NCBI GenBank assembly: GCA_038496445.1
Contig: JALMLS010000398.1
Location: forward strand, 1-26,276
Reading direction: 5' to 3'
Length of the DNA stretch: 26,276 nucleotides
From: Trichosphaerium sp. ATCC 40318
Taxonomy: Eukaryota; Discosea; Flabellinia; Trichosidae
Position numbers and translations under genes: made by a program. The stretch's first letter is position 1; each line of letters begins with the position of its first letter. The notes under the pieces are model-generated. The model was given only the letters and a program-made list of their open reading frames with translations. It was not told the origin of the DNA and made no database searches. Shown here piece after piece: positions 8,842-20,700 of this stretch.

Positions 8842-11800
8842 CTACAAAACAGCTGATGCAGACATAGCTGTGCTAATGCCCGTGGCATTCAAATGTTTTG
8901 AGCACATTCTAGCTCCTCGTTTAGCCATGCGTAGAGGTGATGGAATCGAAATAGCATCTAAGAATACAAGCAATGAGAAAAGTTTCAAATACTGTTAAAA
9001 ATGTGTCATACGGTTCGCGTTAAAATATAGCAAACAGAGGCCATATGTTAGTTGTACAATAACAGTTTGGTCAAATTCTGCTGTTGCGGTATCGAACAAA
9101 ATCTCATATCGCGTTGGTCTTGTCGACTGTTTGTGGCCGTCCTCCCCCTACGAAAAAAAAAAAACACAATTAAAAAGGTGACTGAATAATACCAAAACTC
9201 AAATAAGCTGTACAATATTATTCCCTATGTGGGATTGTAAGATAAAATGGCGCATGGGCCAATGTGTAGTAGGGATCATAGCACCCTCATCATCTTCACC
9301 ATAGGTTGGCATATCACCATCCGTATGCACAATTCTGGACGGATCTGCATACTCTTCAATAGCGCAAATTGTTTCCGCTTCTGAAGCTTTGACAGACTCT
9401 ACAACCTGTGCTGGATCGTGTAGTCCGAAGAAAGGTTCCTGTATGACAGTCCCAGGCTCAAGATTGTCAACACCACCTAAAGAAGTACACGAGTATTAGG
9501 TTAACAACCTCTACTCACACTAAAAAAATAAAAACAAACGCTTTGTTACCGCTTTGCGTCAGCGCCATGAACCGCGCCTTCACGCGTCTATAGACGCAAA
9601 TGTATTGCATCGTGATTACATGACATGTGTCTCCGGTCACGCAATAAGACTAGAAAATCGCGGTTAATGAAACAAGCTGTCCATCCCAAAAAACGGAAAA
9701 AAAAAAAAAAAAAAAAAAAGAGAGAAGCACCTTTAAGAGATCTGCAATACCATTGATCTCGGCATCTCTGGATGCCACACCACCTGTACTTTTTAAATGT
9801 TAGTAACAAACATGCAGCATTTACATAACCATACCGATATATTATGAGATATCTCGGATAACCTCCGGTGGAACTTTTATGTCCTAAGATACAGCTTAGC
9901 TTAAAAAGTAGGGTACCACTTTCATACGGCTAAAGACATCCTCAAACCATTTCTAACGGAAATAAAGGTATTAGCTAATGCGAATGCAAAAAGGATGGTT
10001 GATAGTCGTACCGCAGGTGCATTTCCATCTGCGTCAGATGTTACTTGCTTGGAGTACACCCATTCGCTTGGGTACCCGCCATCCCAAGTTCCGTACATTG
10101 CAAACCTTACAACTAGTGAGGGCGTTCACGTAATATTGGACGCACATGCACATCCACCGATTGGCATCTACCAATGATTCGGCGATACCGCATATTACCG
10201 TGGTAGATAACAACTCGGGATTGATGCCATCGTGACCCCAGTTTTTTATGGACCATGGCAATCCGCCCATCTTTTTTACAGCCTTACGTACACTTAGCAA
10301 GTTTGAATTTTTTGTTAAACACAAACAGTATCCTCTATACGTGCCTGAACACATGCCTTATGTAGACTCTTTCCCACCAACGCTTTGCTAAAAAAGAAAC
10401 AATACGTGAGCAATAGAACATGGTCAATTTAAAAAAAAAAAACATTAGAAAAGTTGCTAGCTTATTAGGTACCGGCTGTGAATACATTGAGATACAATGT
10501 TGTATTGGTTGAGCCTGGTTTTGATAGCTGTGTATAGATCACCACCTTCGCATACTTCTGAAAATACAACAAGGACAAAGCCACATTTAGCTAAACTGTC
10601 GAGCGCTGCCGGATCTATTTTACCGTACTTGTCGTAGCACACCTCTTTTACAGAGGCATCTTTTGTAAACATTCCAAACTTATACATTTGCCTTAAAAAA
10701 GCTTCAACAACAATACGAGCTTTGTCTTGAGGGACAATAGCAACACAGGTATCAAGGGGGGTGTTCAAGCCTCTTGCCACTGTATGCGTGTTCCAATAAC
10801 GTGTTTTTTGATCAACAGTTATTGTCTCTTTCCCCGTATCTAATCTAAGTACATAACATTATGATGTCTGAATGGTCATACAATTAGTGAATACGCACCT
10901 GATAGGGTTTACCAACCGACCATAAAATTGCAATGGGTCAAAATCCATTTTAAAATTCCAGTGCTTGAGCGCTGGTACTGTTTCCGCGCTTTGAAGAAGA
11001 TTTTTAGCCTCCTTGATACTTTTGTATCTATCCCATGGCTCTAAATCTGTCGTCTTTTTGATAACTTGGGATTCGTGGGCACTAAACACAAGTTACAAAA
11101 GTATTCTTTCAGGGCTGAAACTCAGCTAGGCATTGCCTTAAAAAATGATGCATATTCCTAACATTTGGCATTAGATGGCAAAATCAAGGCATTTGCATTT
11201 GGCAATGCCCAATAAAATAAGGCATTTTTACAAAAAGGCAATGCCTTCATCAAAAAGGCATTAATACCAGGCATTTTTGGGCATCTTTTGGCATTGCATA
11301 AAATCAAGTAATGCCCTGTATTGCAAGTACTTTATGCCTTTATTATGCCTTATTTTTTTAAGCAATATATGCCTTGTATTTTAATTCATATATAAGGCAT
11401 TGCCTATACTATATCATAGGACTGATCACATTAAGGAAGTGGTTTAAGGTAAGTAACAGTCAAACAACTTTTACACTTTTTTTTTCACATCACCTACTGA
11501 CGTTTTATATAGATAGGCATCTAGCGCTCTTAGTAATTCATGAAATTAGACGAAACCACCGCCAAACGAACCGCAGCACCCTATTTCACCTACAACAGTA
11601 GTAGGAGTGAACTCCGCGATATTTCCAGGACCGCGGAATTCTAACACTACAAGGTAAGTTTTTTTTTTTTTTTTTTTTTCCCCATCTCATATTTTCTTTA
11701 AGGTTTTTTCAAATGTGGACTTAGGAGTTTTGTGTATTGTATGTGTACTGTATTATAAAATAAATAGTTGTGTTATTACCTGAAAATGCCCTGGTTTATT

Positions 11801-12942
11801 AGGCACTGTAGACTATGACAATGCTTTCTTTTTGCCTTCAAAATAAGGCATTGATGCATGAGTTATGCCCTAATTTGAAGGCATAATTCCTTAAAATATG
11901 CAGGCAAAACCATTGCAATCTTGTGTACCAGATGCAAGCATTTTTCATCAAATATAAGGCATTTTTGGAGCAAAAAATAAGGCATTGCCCTGTATTTGCC
12001 TTTTTGAATGAGGCAAAAACTAGGCATTTTTGTAAAAAATAAGGCATTATTTGATGAAAATGCCTAGGCATTGTCCAAAAATGCCTTGTTGAGTTTCAGC
12101 CCTGTTTGAGTATGTACAAACCTGAAGTTAGAAGTTATGAGGCACAATTGGGGTAAATACCGTACCCGTGTGCTTTTACCATTTTTGCCACACGGTCTGC
12201 ATTGAAAAATATTAGCTAGGTGACGCGACGATATTGGTAAATACGCACCTAATCAACGGTTGCTCTATGTCAATATCTATCCCATACTTATTTGAATAAT
12301 ATTCCGAAAATGTAGGGGAATCTGGGTCTTGTTCATCGATCCTTAGCTTATCTAGCATCTGTTCGGGGAAGTAGTGATTGCTGTAGAAGTAAGTTTAGCT
12401 GTGTAAGAAAATAGTAAGAAAGCACTCACTAAGCAACGAAGGATACTCTATTACCGTAAGTGGTAACCATGGGTTTATTGTCTATGCAACCTATTGTACA
12501 CTGTTAAATTAAACGCGTGAAGGTTGGATGAACTCACAATACTCCTTTAATGCATCGTAGGCAGTATCTGCAGTAGGAGTAAGCAACATCTAAAGACAAG
12601 AGAAACAACTTACATGTTCGGACACACTTGTAGATGCTGTCTACAAATATCATATCAAAATCAAGGCACAAAAGCACATTGCAAGGTGCTGCTGCTCCTT
12701 CGTATATATCCATGGTATAAGACTCACACACTGGCTTTTGTCTTACTTGTTGACGCCCTAGCCTCAACTTAAAGTGGTAGTCAAGCTTCTTATGCATAAC
12801 AAATTAGAACGTTGTCTTGATAATAACCATTAACGTACTAATTTTATAATGCTGTTTATGATGTGGCTACGCACAGCATCATTTTCATTAACGTTAACTG
12901 TCTTAATGTGTCTGAATGATAACTCATGTGTACTTCTACTTT
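8842..12942 (-). CDS. Gene C, PIWI-clade Argonaute, left copy, 5'-truncated at the palindrome breakpoint
   Basis: This copy begins inside a PIWI exon at 12942 and ends with TAG at 8844-8842. It lacks the two exons found in the spacer, and the spacer offers no replacement on this strand. PAZ (EYYSNKYGIDIDIEQPLI, then RYLPQLCLI), MID and PIWI segments follow, split by the same introns as the right copy. Here a C run (10756-10761 on the + strand) has six bases, and the MID frame stays open (NTPLDTCVAIVPQDKARIVV, LYTAIKTRLNQYNIVSQCI). The PIWI motifs are degenerate as described for the right copy. A truncated N-domain and no promoter in view suggest it is not a working gene, unless the palindrome is an artefact. 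Confidence 0.85.
11110..12104. mobile_element. MITE-like element with 17-bp terminal inverted repeats, in a PIWI intron (left arm)
   Basis: The ends are CAGGGCTGAAACTCAGC and the inverse of CAGGGCTGAAACTCAAC (one mismatch), enclosing 995 bp. Both outer parts are packed with GGCATT/AATGCC motifs in both orientations. The central stretch, about 11404-11787, has almost none. No long ORF or transposase is present, so it would be non-autonomous. The CAGGG terminus resembles hAT elements, but the 8-bp flanks (TATTCTTT and TTTGAGTA) do not match, so no target-site duplication supports this. It lies wholly within the intron after the PAZ exon, so it can be spliced out. Confidence 0.8.
11609..11641. 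repeat. Inverted repeat in the core of the MITE-like element
   Basis: GAACTCCGCG (11609-11618) and CGCGGAATTC (11632-11641) pair with one mismatch around a 13-bp loop. Just upstream, CACCTAC and GTAGGAGTG can form a second weak hairpin. A 21-bp T run follows at about 11659. The core may be a protein-binding site or a remnant of another insert. The mirror is at about 14628-14660. Confidence 0.5.
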
Positions 12943-13326
12943 GCACCGGTGACAATGAATATAACCAGGTGCGCTCGTTGTAAACGCATTCAAGGTATCA
13001 CTGGATCCGGGTTGTGAAGTACAGATCTACGCCGTTAAAAAGGTACGCTCCTGGGTTTTTTTTTTTTTTTTTTGGAAAATAGCTGTATTTTGAATTGTTT
13101 GTTTAGCTTGGGAACGAGGGAAAGCTGTCGGACATGGTTTTGGAATGGATTAACGAACGTTTCCCAAATACTCCGTGCGCATTAGTGTGAGTATTAGGTT
13201 ATTGTTTATTGACCAGCCACGTAGTTGGTTACTGGGCGGTAGCATCCTGTATCTTCTAACAGCTGTAATACCCGGTACGCGTTTACTTACTTTCTCATAT
13301 TCTCATTGTTATTGCAGAGGTGCTAG
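12943..13326 (+). other. Unique spacer between palindrome arms, carrying two extra PIWI exons
   Basis: These 384 bases have no mirrored copy. On the + strand they contain a PIWI N-terminal exon (12969-13042), an intron with a T-run, a second exon (13107-13184), an intron, and the first bases of a third exon (from 13320) that continues into the right arm. At the left junction the sequence is ...CTACTTT|GCACC; the mirrored right side reads ...CTACTTT-CTA-GCACC, so GCACC is shared at an offset of 3 bp, a possible microhomology at the join. On the - strand I see no coding sequence that could complete the left PIWI copy. Confidence 0.9.
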
Positions 13327-16300
13327 AAAGTAGAAGTACACATGAGTTATCATTCAGACACATTAAGACAGTTAACGTTAATGAAAATGATGCTGTGCGT
13401 AGCCACATCATAAACAGCATTATAAAATTAGTACGTTAATGGTTATTATCAAGACAACGTTCTAATTTGTTATGCATAAGAAGCTTGACTACCACTTTAA
13501 GTTGAGGCTAGGGCGTCAACAAGTAAGACAAAAGCCAGTGTGTGAGTCTTATACCATGGATATATACGAAGGAGCAGCAGCACCTTGCAATGTGCTTTTG
13601 TGCCTTGATTTTGATATGATATTTGTAGACAGCATCTACAAGTGTGTCCGAACATGTAAGTTGTTTCTCTTGTCTTTAGATGTTGCTTACTCCTACTGCA
13701 GATACTGCCTACGATGCATTAAAGGAGTATTGTGAGTTCATCCAACCTTCACGCGTTTAATTTAACAGTGTACAATAGGTTGCATAGACAATAAACCCAT
13801 GGTTACCACTTACGGTAATAGAGTATCCTTCGTTGCTTAGTGAGTGCTTTCTTACTATTTTCTTACACAGCTAAACTTACTTCTACAGCAATCACTACTT
13901 CCCCGAACAGATGCTAGATAAGCTAAGGATCGATGAACAAGACCCAGATTCCCCTACATTTTCGGAATATTATTCAAATAAGTATGGGATAGATATTGAC
14001 ATAGAGCAACCGTTGATTAGGTGCGTATTTACCAATATCGTCGCGTCACCTAGCTAATATTTTTCAATGCAGACCGTGTGGCAAAAATGGTAAAAGCACA
14101 CGGGTACGGTATTTACCCCAATTGTGCCTCATAACTTCTAACTTCAGGTTTGTACATACTCAAACAGGGCTGAAACTCAACAAGGCATTTTTGGACAATG
14201 CCTAGGCATTTTCATCAAATAATGCCTTATTTTTTACAAAAATGCCTAGTTTTTGCCTCATTCAAAAAGGCAAATACAGGGCAATGCCTTATTTTTTGCT
14301 CCAAAAATGCCTTATATTTGATGAAAAATGCTTGCATCTGGTACACAAGATTGCAATGGTTTTGCCTGCATATTTTAAGGAATTATGCCTTCAAATTAGG
14401 GCATAACTCATGCATCAATGCCTTATTTTGAAGGCAAAAAGAAAGCATTGTCATAGTCTACAGTGCCTAATAAACCAGGGCATTTTCAGGTAATAACACA
14501 ACTATTTATTTTATAATACAGTACACATACAATACACAAAACTCCTAAGTCCACATTTGAAAAAACCTTAAAGAAAATATGAGATGGGGGAAAAAAAAAA
14601 AAAAAAAAAACTTACCTTGTAGTGTTAGAATTCCGCGGTCCTGGAAATATCGCGGAGTTCACTCCTACTACTGTTGTAGGTGAAATAGGGTGCTGCGGTT
14701 CGTTTGGCGGTGGTTTCGTCTAATTTCATGAATTACTAAGAGCGCTAGGTGCCTATCTATATAAAACGTCAGTAGGTGATGTGAAAAAAAAAGTGTAAAA
14801 GTTGTTTGACTGTTACTTACCTTAAACCACTTCCTTAATGTGATCAGTCCCTATGATATAGTATAGGCAATGCCTTATATATGAATTAAAATACAAGGCA
14901 TACATTGCTTAAAAAAATAAGGCATAATAAAGGCATAAAATACTTGCAATACAGAAATACAAGGCATTACCTGATTTTATGCAATGCCAAAAGATGCCCA
15001 AAAATGCCTGGTATTAATGCCTTTTTGATGAAGGCATTGCCTTTTTGTAAAAATGCCTTATTTTATTGGGCATTGCCAAATGCAAATGCCTTGATTTTGC
15101 CATCTAATGCCAAATGTTAGGAATATGCATTATTTTTTAAGGCAATGCCTAGCTGAGTTTCAGCCCTGAAAGAATACTTTTGTAACTTGTGTTTAGTGCC
15201 CACGAATCCCAAGTTATCAAAAAGACGACAGATTTAGAGCCATGGGATAGATACAAAAGTATCAAGGAGGCTAAAAATCTTCTTCAAAGCGCGGAAACAG
15301 TACCAGCGCTCAAGCACTGGAATTTTAAAATGGATTTTGACCCATTGCAATTTTATGGTCGGTTGGTAAACCCTATCAGGTGCGTATTCACTAATTGTAT
15401 GACCATTCAGACATCATAATGTTATGTACTTAGATTAGATACGGGGAAAGAGACAATAACTGTTGATCAAAAAACACGTTATTGGAACACGCATACAGTG
15501 GCAAGAGGCTTGAACACCCCCTTGATACCTGTGTTGCTATTGTCCCTCAAGACAAAGCTCGTATTGTTGTTGAAGCTTTTTTAAGGCAAATGTATAAGTT
15601 TGGAATGTTTACAAAAGATGCCTCTGTAAAAGAGGTGTGCTACGACAAGTACGGTAAAATAGATCCGGCAGCGCTCGACAGTTTAGCTAAATGTGGCTTT
15701 GTCCTTGTTGTATTTTCAGAAGTATGCGAAGGTGGTGATCTATACACAGCTATCAAAACCAGGCTCAACCAATACAACATTGTATCTCAATGTATTCACA
15801 GCCGGTACCTAATAAGCTAGCAACTTTTCTAATGTTTTTTTTTTTTAAATTGACCATGTTCTATTGCTCACGTATTGTTTCTTTTTTAGCAAAGCGTTGG
15901 TGGGAAAGAGTCTACATAAGGCATGTGTTCAGGCACGTATAGAGGATACTGTTTGTGTTTAACAAAAAATTCAAACTTGCTAAGTGTACGTAAGGCTGTA
16001 AAAAAGATGGGCGGATTGCCATGGTCCATAAAAAACTGGGGTCACGATGGCATCAATCCCGAGTTGTTATCTACCACGGTAATATGCGGTATCGCCGAAT
16101 CATTGGTAGATGCCAATCGGTGGATGTGCATGTGCGTCCAATATTACGTGAACGCCCTCACTAGTTGTAAGGTTTGCAATGTACGGAACTTGGGATGGCG
16201 GGTACCCAAGCGAATGGGTGTACTCCAAGCAAGTAACATCTGACGCAGATGGAAATGCACCTGCGGTACGACTATCAACCATCCTTTTTGCATTCGCATT

Positions 16301-17435
16301 AGCTAATACCTTTATTTCCGTTAGAAATGGTTTGAGGATGTCTTTAGCCGTATGAAAGTGGTACCCTACTTTTTAAGCTAAGCTGTATCTTAGGACATAA
16401 AAGTTCCACCGGAGGTTATCCGAGATATCTCATAATATATCGGTATGGTTATGTAAATGCTGCATGTTTGTTACTAACATTTAAAAAGTACAGGTGGTGT
16501 GGCATCCAGAGATGCCGAGATCAATGGTATTGCAGATCTCTTAAAGGTGCTTCTCTCTTTTTTTTTTTTTTTTTTTTTTTCCGTTTTTTGGGATGGACAG
16601 CTTGTTTCATTAACCGCGATTTTCTAGTCTTATTGCGTGACCGGAGACACATGTCATGTAATCACGATGCAATACATTTGCGTCTATAGACGCGTGAAGG
16701 CGCGGTTCATGGCGCTGACGCAAAGCGGTAACAAAGCGTTTGTTTTTATTTTTTTAGTGTGAGTAGAGGTTGTTAACCTAATACTCGTGTACTTCTTTAG
16801 GTGGTGTTGACAATCTTGAGCCTGGGACTGTCATACAGGAACCTTTCTTCGGACTACACGATCCAGCACAGGTTGTAGAGTCTGTCAAAGCTTCAGAAGC
16901 GGAAACAATTTGCGCTATTGAAGAGTATGCAGATCCGTCCAGAATTGTGCATACGGATGGTGATATGCCAACCTATGGTGAAGATGATGAGGGTGCTATG
17001 ATCCCTACTACACATTGGCCCATGCGCCATTTTATCTTACAATCCCACATAGGGAATAATATTGTACAGCTTATTTGAGTTTTGGTATTATTCAGTCACC
17101 TTTTTAATTGTGTTTTTTTTTTTTCGTAGGGGGAGGACGGCCACAAACAGTCGACAAGACCAACGCGATATGAGATTTTGTTCGATACCGCAACAGCAGA
17201 ATTTGACCAAACTGTTATTGTACAACTAACATATGGCCTCTGTTTGCTATATTTTAACGCGAACCGTATGACACATTTTTAACAGTATTTGAAACTTTTC
17301 TCATTGCTTGTATTCTTAGATGCTATTTCGATTCCATCACCTCTACGCATGGCTAAACGAGGAGCTAGAATGTGCTCAAAACATTTGAATGCCACGGGCA
17401 TTAGCACAGCTATGTCTGCATCAGCTGTTTTGTAG
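12969..17435 (+). CDS. Gene C, PIWI-clade Argonaute, right copy (start codon not in window; one-base frameshift)
   Basis: Twenty exons join in phase: 12969-13042, 13107-13184, 13320-13430, 13481-13655, 13702-13731, 13779-13839, 13889-14020, 14073-14147, 15197-15379, 15434-15804, 15890-15950, 15995-16131, 16172-16265, 16325-16349, 16394-16442, 16489-16546, 16628-16727, 16801-17063, 17130-17265 and 17320-17435 (about 776 residues). The order is N-domain (LVVNAFKVSLDPG), L1 (LLCLDFDMIFVDSIYKC), PAZ (TFSEYYSNKYGIDI), MID (SQCI, VKKMGGLPWSI) and PIWI. PIWI landmarks are TVICGIAES, YLIIYRTGGVAS, LEPGTVIQEP, STRPTRYEILFD and IPSPLRMAKRGARM. Against the family patterns GIDV, YRDG and PxPxxYAH, the catalytic Asp, Asp and His are Ala, Thr and Lys. 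About 60 acidic residues are inserted after PGTVIQEP. A five-C run at 15517-15521 shifts the frame; the left arm has six. Family assignment is firm; PIWI rather than AGO clade is likely. Confidence 0.9.
14165..15168. mobile_element. MITE-like element, right-arm copy
   Basis: The same element at the mirrored site, 1004 bp, inside the 1,049-bp intron 14148-15196 of the PIWI gene. Relative to the left copy it has an extra 8-bp segment (TGTATTTC-type, near 14953-14965), one extra G near 14850, and six transitions clustered in one third of the element. Same insertion site and same ends show the insertion predates the duplication of the arms. Confidence 0.8.
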
Positions 17436-17736
17436 GGGAGGGCTGCGAAAACCCAACACATAAAAAGCACCTTTTTTTTTTTTTGTATATAGCTGTATAT
17501 AATATGTATATAATAAATGCAATCACAATTTAACTCTGTTGTATGTATAGAGCTATATTATGTAACCATTTCACACGGGCTTAAACGCTTTATTTAACAC
17601 AGTATAACAAGTCTGTAACATATGAAGGTGTAAAACCGAGTTGGTAAACGCACAATAAATCATTTAAAATCAATCTTCGACCTACCTGGCCTTTTTCTTT
17701 TAGAGCTGAGCTAGCCTTTCGATGCTCTTCCAAACC
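17436..17736. other. Convergent 3' region between genes C and B (right arm)
   Basis: Mirror of 8541-8841. AATAAA at 17512-17517 lies about 80 bp after the PIWI stop on the + strand. TTTATT at about 17589-17594 serves gene B on the minus strand. I see no further gene. Confidence 0.55.
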
Positions 17737-20700
17737 TCACAATGCAATCCGGTCAAATCTGTACACGAATGGTAATGTTTCAGTCTACAAAAACCGTACA
17801 CAACGGTCGGAAAGCCACTTGTCGTAATACGACCGCTTGTATACAGTGTCAAAAAGGTATAAAGCACGAAAAGAATTTATTTGAACAATCCACGTGGCTG
17901 GATTTAGTAACGTACCTCATGTGACAACAAACCCACAAGCCAGTGTTTTCGTAATCCACTTTGGCTACATCGAACTGCAAGACTCTGATCGGATTCTTGT
18001 ACATGAAGCACAATTGCAATCTTTCGCTGACTACGTGGACGCAAGGTACTGCCGGGTGATCTACCTTGCCTTCTGTCACTCCTCCGGGGCCAGTTGTAGT
18101 GAAATAGTCGAAAGACAGGGAACTGTCTTCCTTCTTCACAAACTTGTTGTACTCCCTACACTGATCATCTGCCAAGTTCACGCACATAGAATCGAGAGGA
18201 TATCTTTTGTCTATTTTATTGCTTGCAAAGTTCTTGCATCTAGATGGGGGTACAGTTGGTCAACAGAAAGAAGAAAAAAAAAAGAGGAAGCACCCACAAG
18301 GTTAATCTAAAACCCGACACTGTCAATTCTGCCCTAGACACGCGCTCCACGCCACCGCCCATATTGTGTCTTGTCCAGTTGCCGTAATATCCAGTCTTTT
18401 TACACCCGTCGTTGCATTCCGTGCTTTGCAAGTCCTCTGAACTCCGACCACAATCAACACAGAATTGGAGTTTGGGGTTGTTGACAATGTCTTTGCGCAT
18501 AAGTTCAAATCTATGGTGCATCGCCTTCACCGCGTCACTGTGCTTCTTGGACCTAACAGACAATGGTGAGGTTTTTTTCTTTAGGAAGAATATTTAACTG
18601 CATCAAACGCATACGGCTCTGTTTCTTTTTTACTTGTTTTGCCTTCCTTGCCCGCTGTTGCGTTTTTTGAGTACTTGTACTTTGTGAAAATATTCTTAAC
18701 GCATTCCTGCAGCGATTTCTTTTCTAGCAAGTCATTGGATAGCTGACTGTAAGTGCTGTACGAGGGCTTTCCCTCGCTATCCGTCTCGAACAGCTTTTGA
18801 TGAAATGGCCGCACCTCCCACACCATTTTGCCACTGCGACTAGAAATTATTGCCCTGTGATTAAAATTTAGGATGCCTTGGTATCCAGGCGGCGCATAAA
18901 CCACAGAGTTAGGTGCAACGTTGATTTTGCAGGAGCTATTGTTAGTTCTGTCAGTGTACTCTATTGCAAAGCCTTCCACCGTCTCGCACAGTGCGTTAGG
19001 TTTCCCCAACTCAAAAAAATCATAAACAGTGAGCACTGGCACCTATAGAGAAACAAATGAGATAGACCTTTTGGACAAACAGAGAAAGTAACAATAACCA
19101 TACAATAAAAAAACAAAAAAACAAAACGCACATTTGCATCCACACCATACTCCTTGTTGTCGTCTCGGTGATATCCCATGCCCACCGCCTGCCTTCCCTT
19201 TTTGGGCTTCTTCTTTTTGTGTTTGTTGCTAGCATCTGTATCTTCTTGTAGTCCTGGCGATATATGTACTGTAACAGACAAACAGAAGTCTTTTTCTTGC
19301 AAGCCATTTGCATCCGCCAAGGCCTTAAAGTTGTACCCTTGAGCGTAAGGCTCTACACAGAGAGCCAAAAACATCAAAGGGACGATGTCCCAAGGAATTG
19401 ATTTCCTTCCAATGGCTATCCTGTTGTCAGAAAATATGTGGCCTCCACCGACCGGATGAACTGCTCCCACCAGCCTAGAGTTTGTGGTCAGTCCATTGCC
19501 ACACAAACAGAGCAAAGACTCACCGCCCTGTGGGCATGTTGAACGTCTTTGAGGTCTCCAGCGCCAGCATATCCACGCCTACCTTGCTGATGAGCGACCT
19601 TGCACCCTCGCTCCAGACTCTTTCACTGTACAATAAAGGATTCGAAAGATTGCTAACGCATTTCCTTTTGCTTGTCACCTTGTAGGATTTCTTTTCTAGT
19701 TGCACTTTCCTATCTCGGTGGTGCACCGTTAGTTCAGTTTATTTGCCTTTTGTCTTTGTAACCTCACCTGAAGAACGCTTTCTCCAAGCTTTGTTTATCT
19801 CCATCTGACAGGTTTAGAAGCTTTCTTTGCACTTCTCTCATTGGCTTCTCCGCGTTCATTGCTCTGTAGCAAAACTTTGTTTAAAGACATTTTTGCAAAG
19901 GTGATAAATAGCACGTACTCTCCTAAGATACCATCGATCGTTGCTGCCACAGGTCCACCTTCCTCCACTGACATCCGCTCCACCTCACTTTGCGCTGCAA
20001 TCGAAGTGCAGTAGCCCGTGTCTTGCAGCTCCATAAGATCAAACTTGTTTGGACGCTCGACAACCGCATGATCACTGTCAGTTTGCATTTGGTTGACCTC
20101 TGCTTCGATGGGACTGTCCTCGCTGTCGTTGAGTTGCATCTGTTGGTTACGCTCCTCGACAATCAACTCAACTGGCGCTGCACAGGTCTCCTGATGCACA
20201 GTCGCTGGAACACTGTCTCTGTCAATTTGCATTGCACAGTCATCCACCATCTGTTCTACCTGCGTGGAACGTTTCTTCTTCTTTTCATTCTCTTTAACTG
20301 GCGCTGCATAGGTCTTCTGATGCGCAGTCGCTAAAACACTGTCTCTGTCAATTTGCATTGCGCAGTCATCCACCATCTGTTCTACCTGCGTGGAACGTTT
20401 CTTCTTCTTCTCCGCTGTAAATACTTTCTGTTGCATAGTCTTGTTCTGCAGCAAACTCTTGACGTTGATAGGTAACGGAAGAAGGGATTTGCCAATGCCT
20501 TGGTACACATAAATACACGTCGGCTCACTGCTAAAGATGGTCATTTGCGCATTTTCTTTCTCTTAAACAACGAACCAACCAAAAGAAGATTTTTAAATAG
20601 TAGTAGTAAAAAGAAGGCACATACAGAGTTACCACCATAACAAGACCGGATTGCATCGTGTGCAAGGTAAAACGCGTTGATTCGCCTAGCTCTGCTCGTA

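Larger units (their letters stand above)
1..12942 (+). repeat. Left arm of a giant inverted repeat
   Basis: This arm is matched base for base, in reverse complement, by 13327-26276. Mirrored positions add to 26279 from the outer edge to about 7.8 kb, 26277 to about 10.7 kb, 26278 to about 11.3 kb and 26269 to the inner end, so only a handful of indels separate the arms. All mirrored reading frames I compared translate identically outside those indels. The repeat runs to the very edge of the window, so it probably continues or the contig stops there. The inner edge, after TACTTCTACTTT, lies within a PIWI exon. Confidence 0.97.

Noticed and set aside
9588-9809. 73-residue ORF with a poly-Phe run (and its mirror at 16468-16689)
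   Set aside because: The Phe run is the T tract of a PIWI intron; this frame merely reads through two real exons and the intron.
11102-12112. hAT element with 8-bp target-site duplication
   Set aside because: The CAGGG ends suggest hAT, but the flanking octamers TATTCTTT and TTTGAGTA do not match, and no transposase is present.
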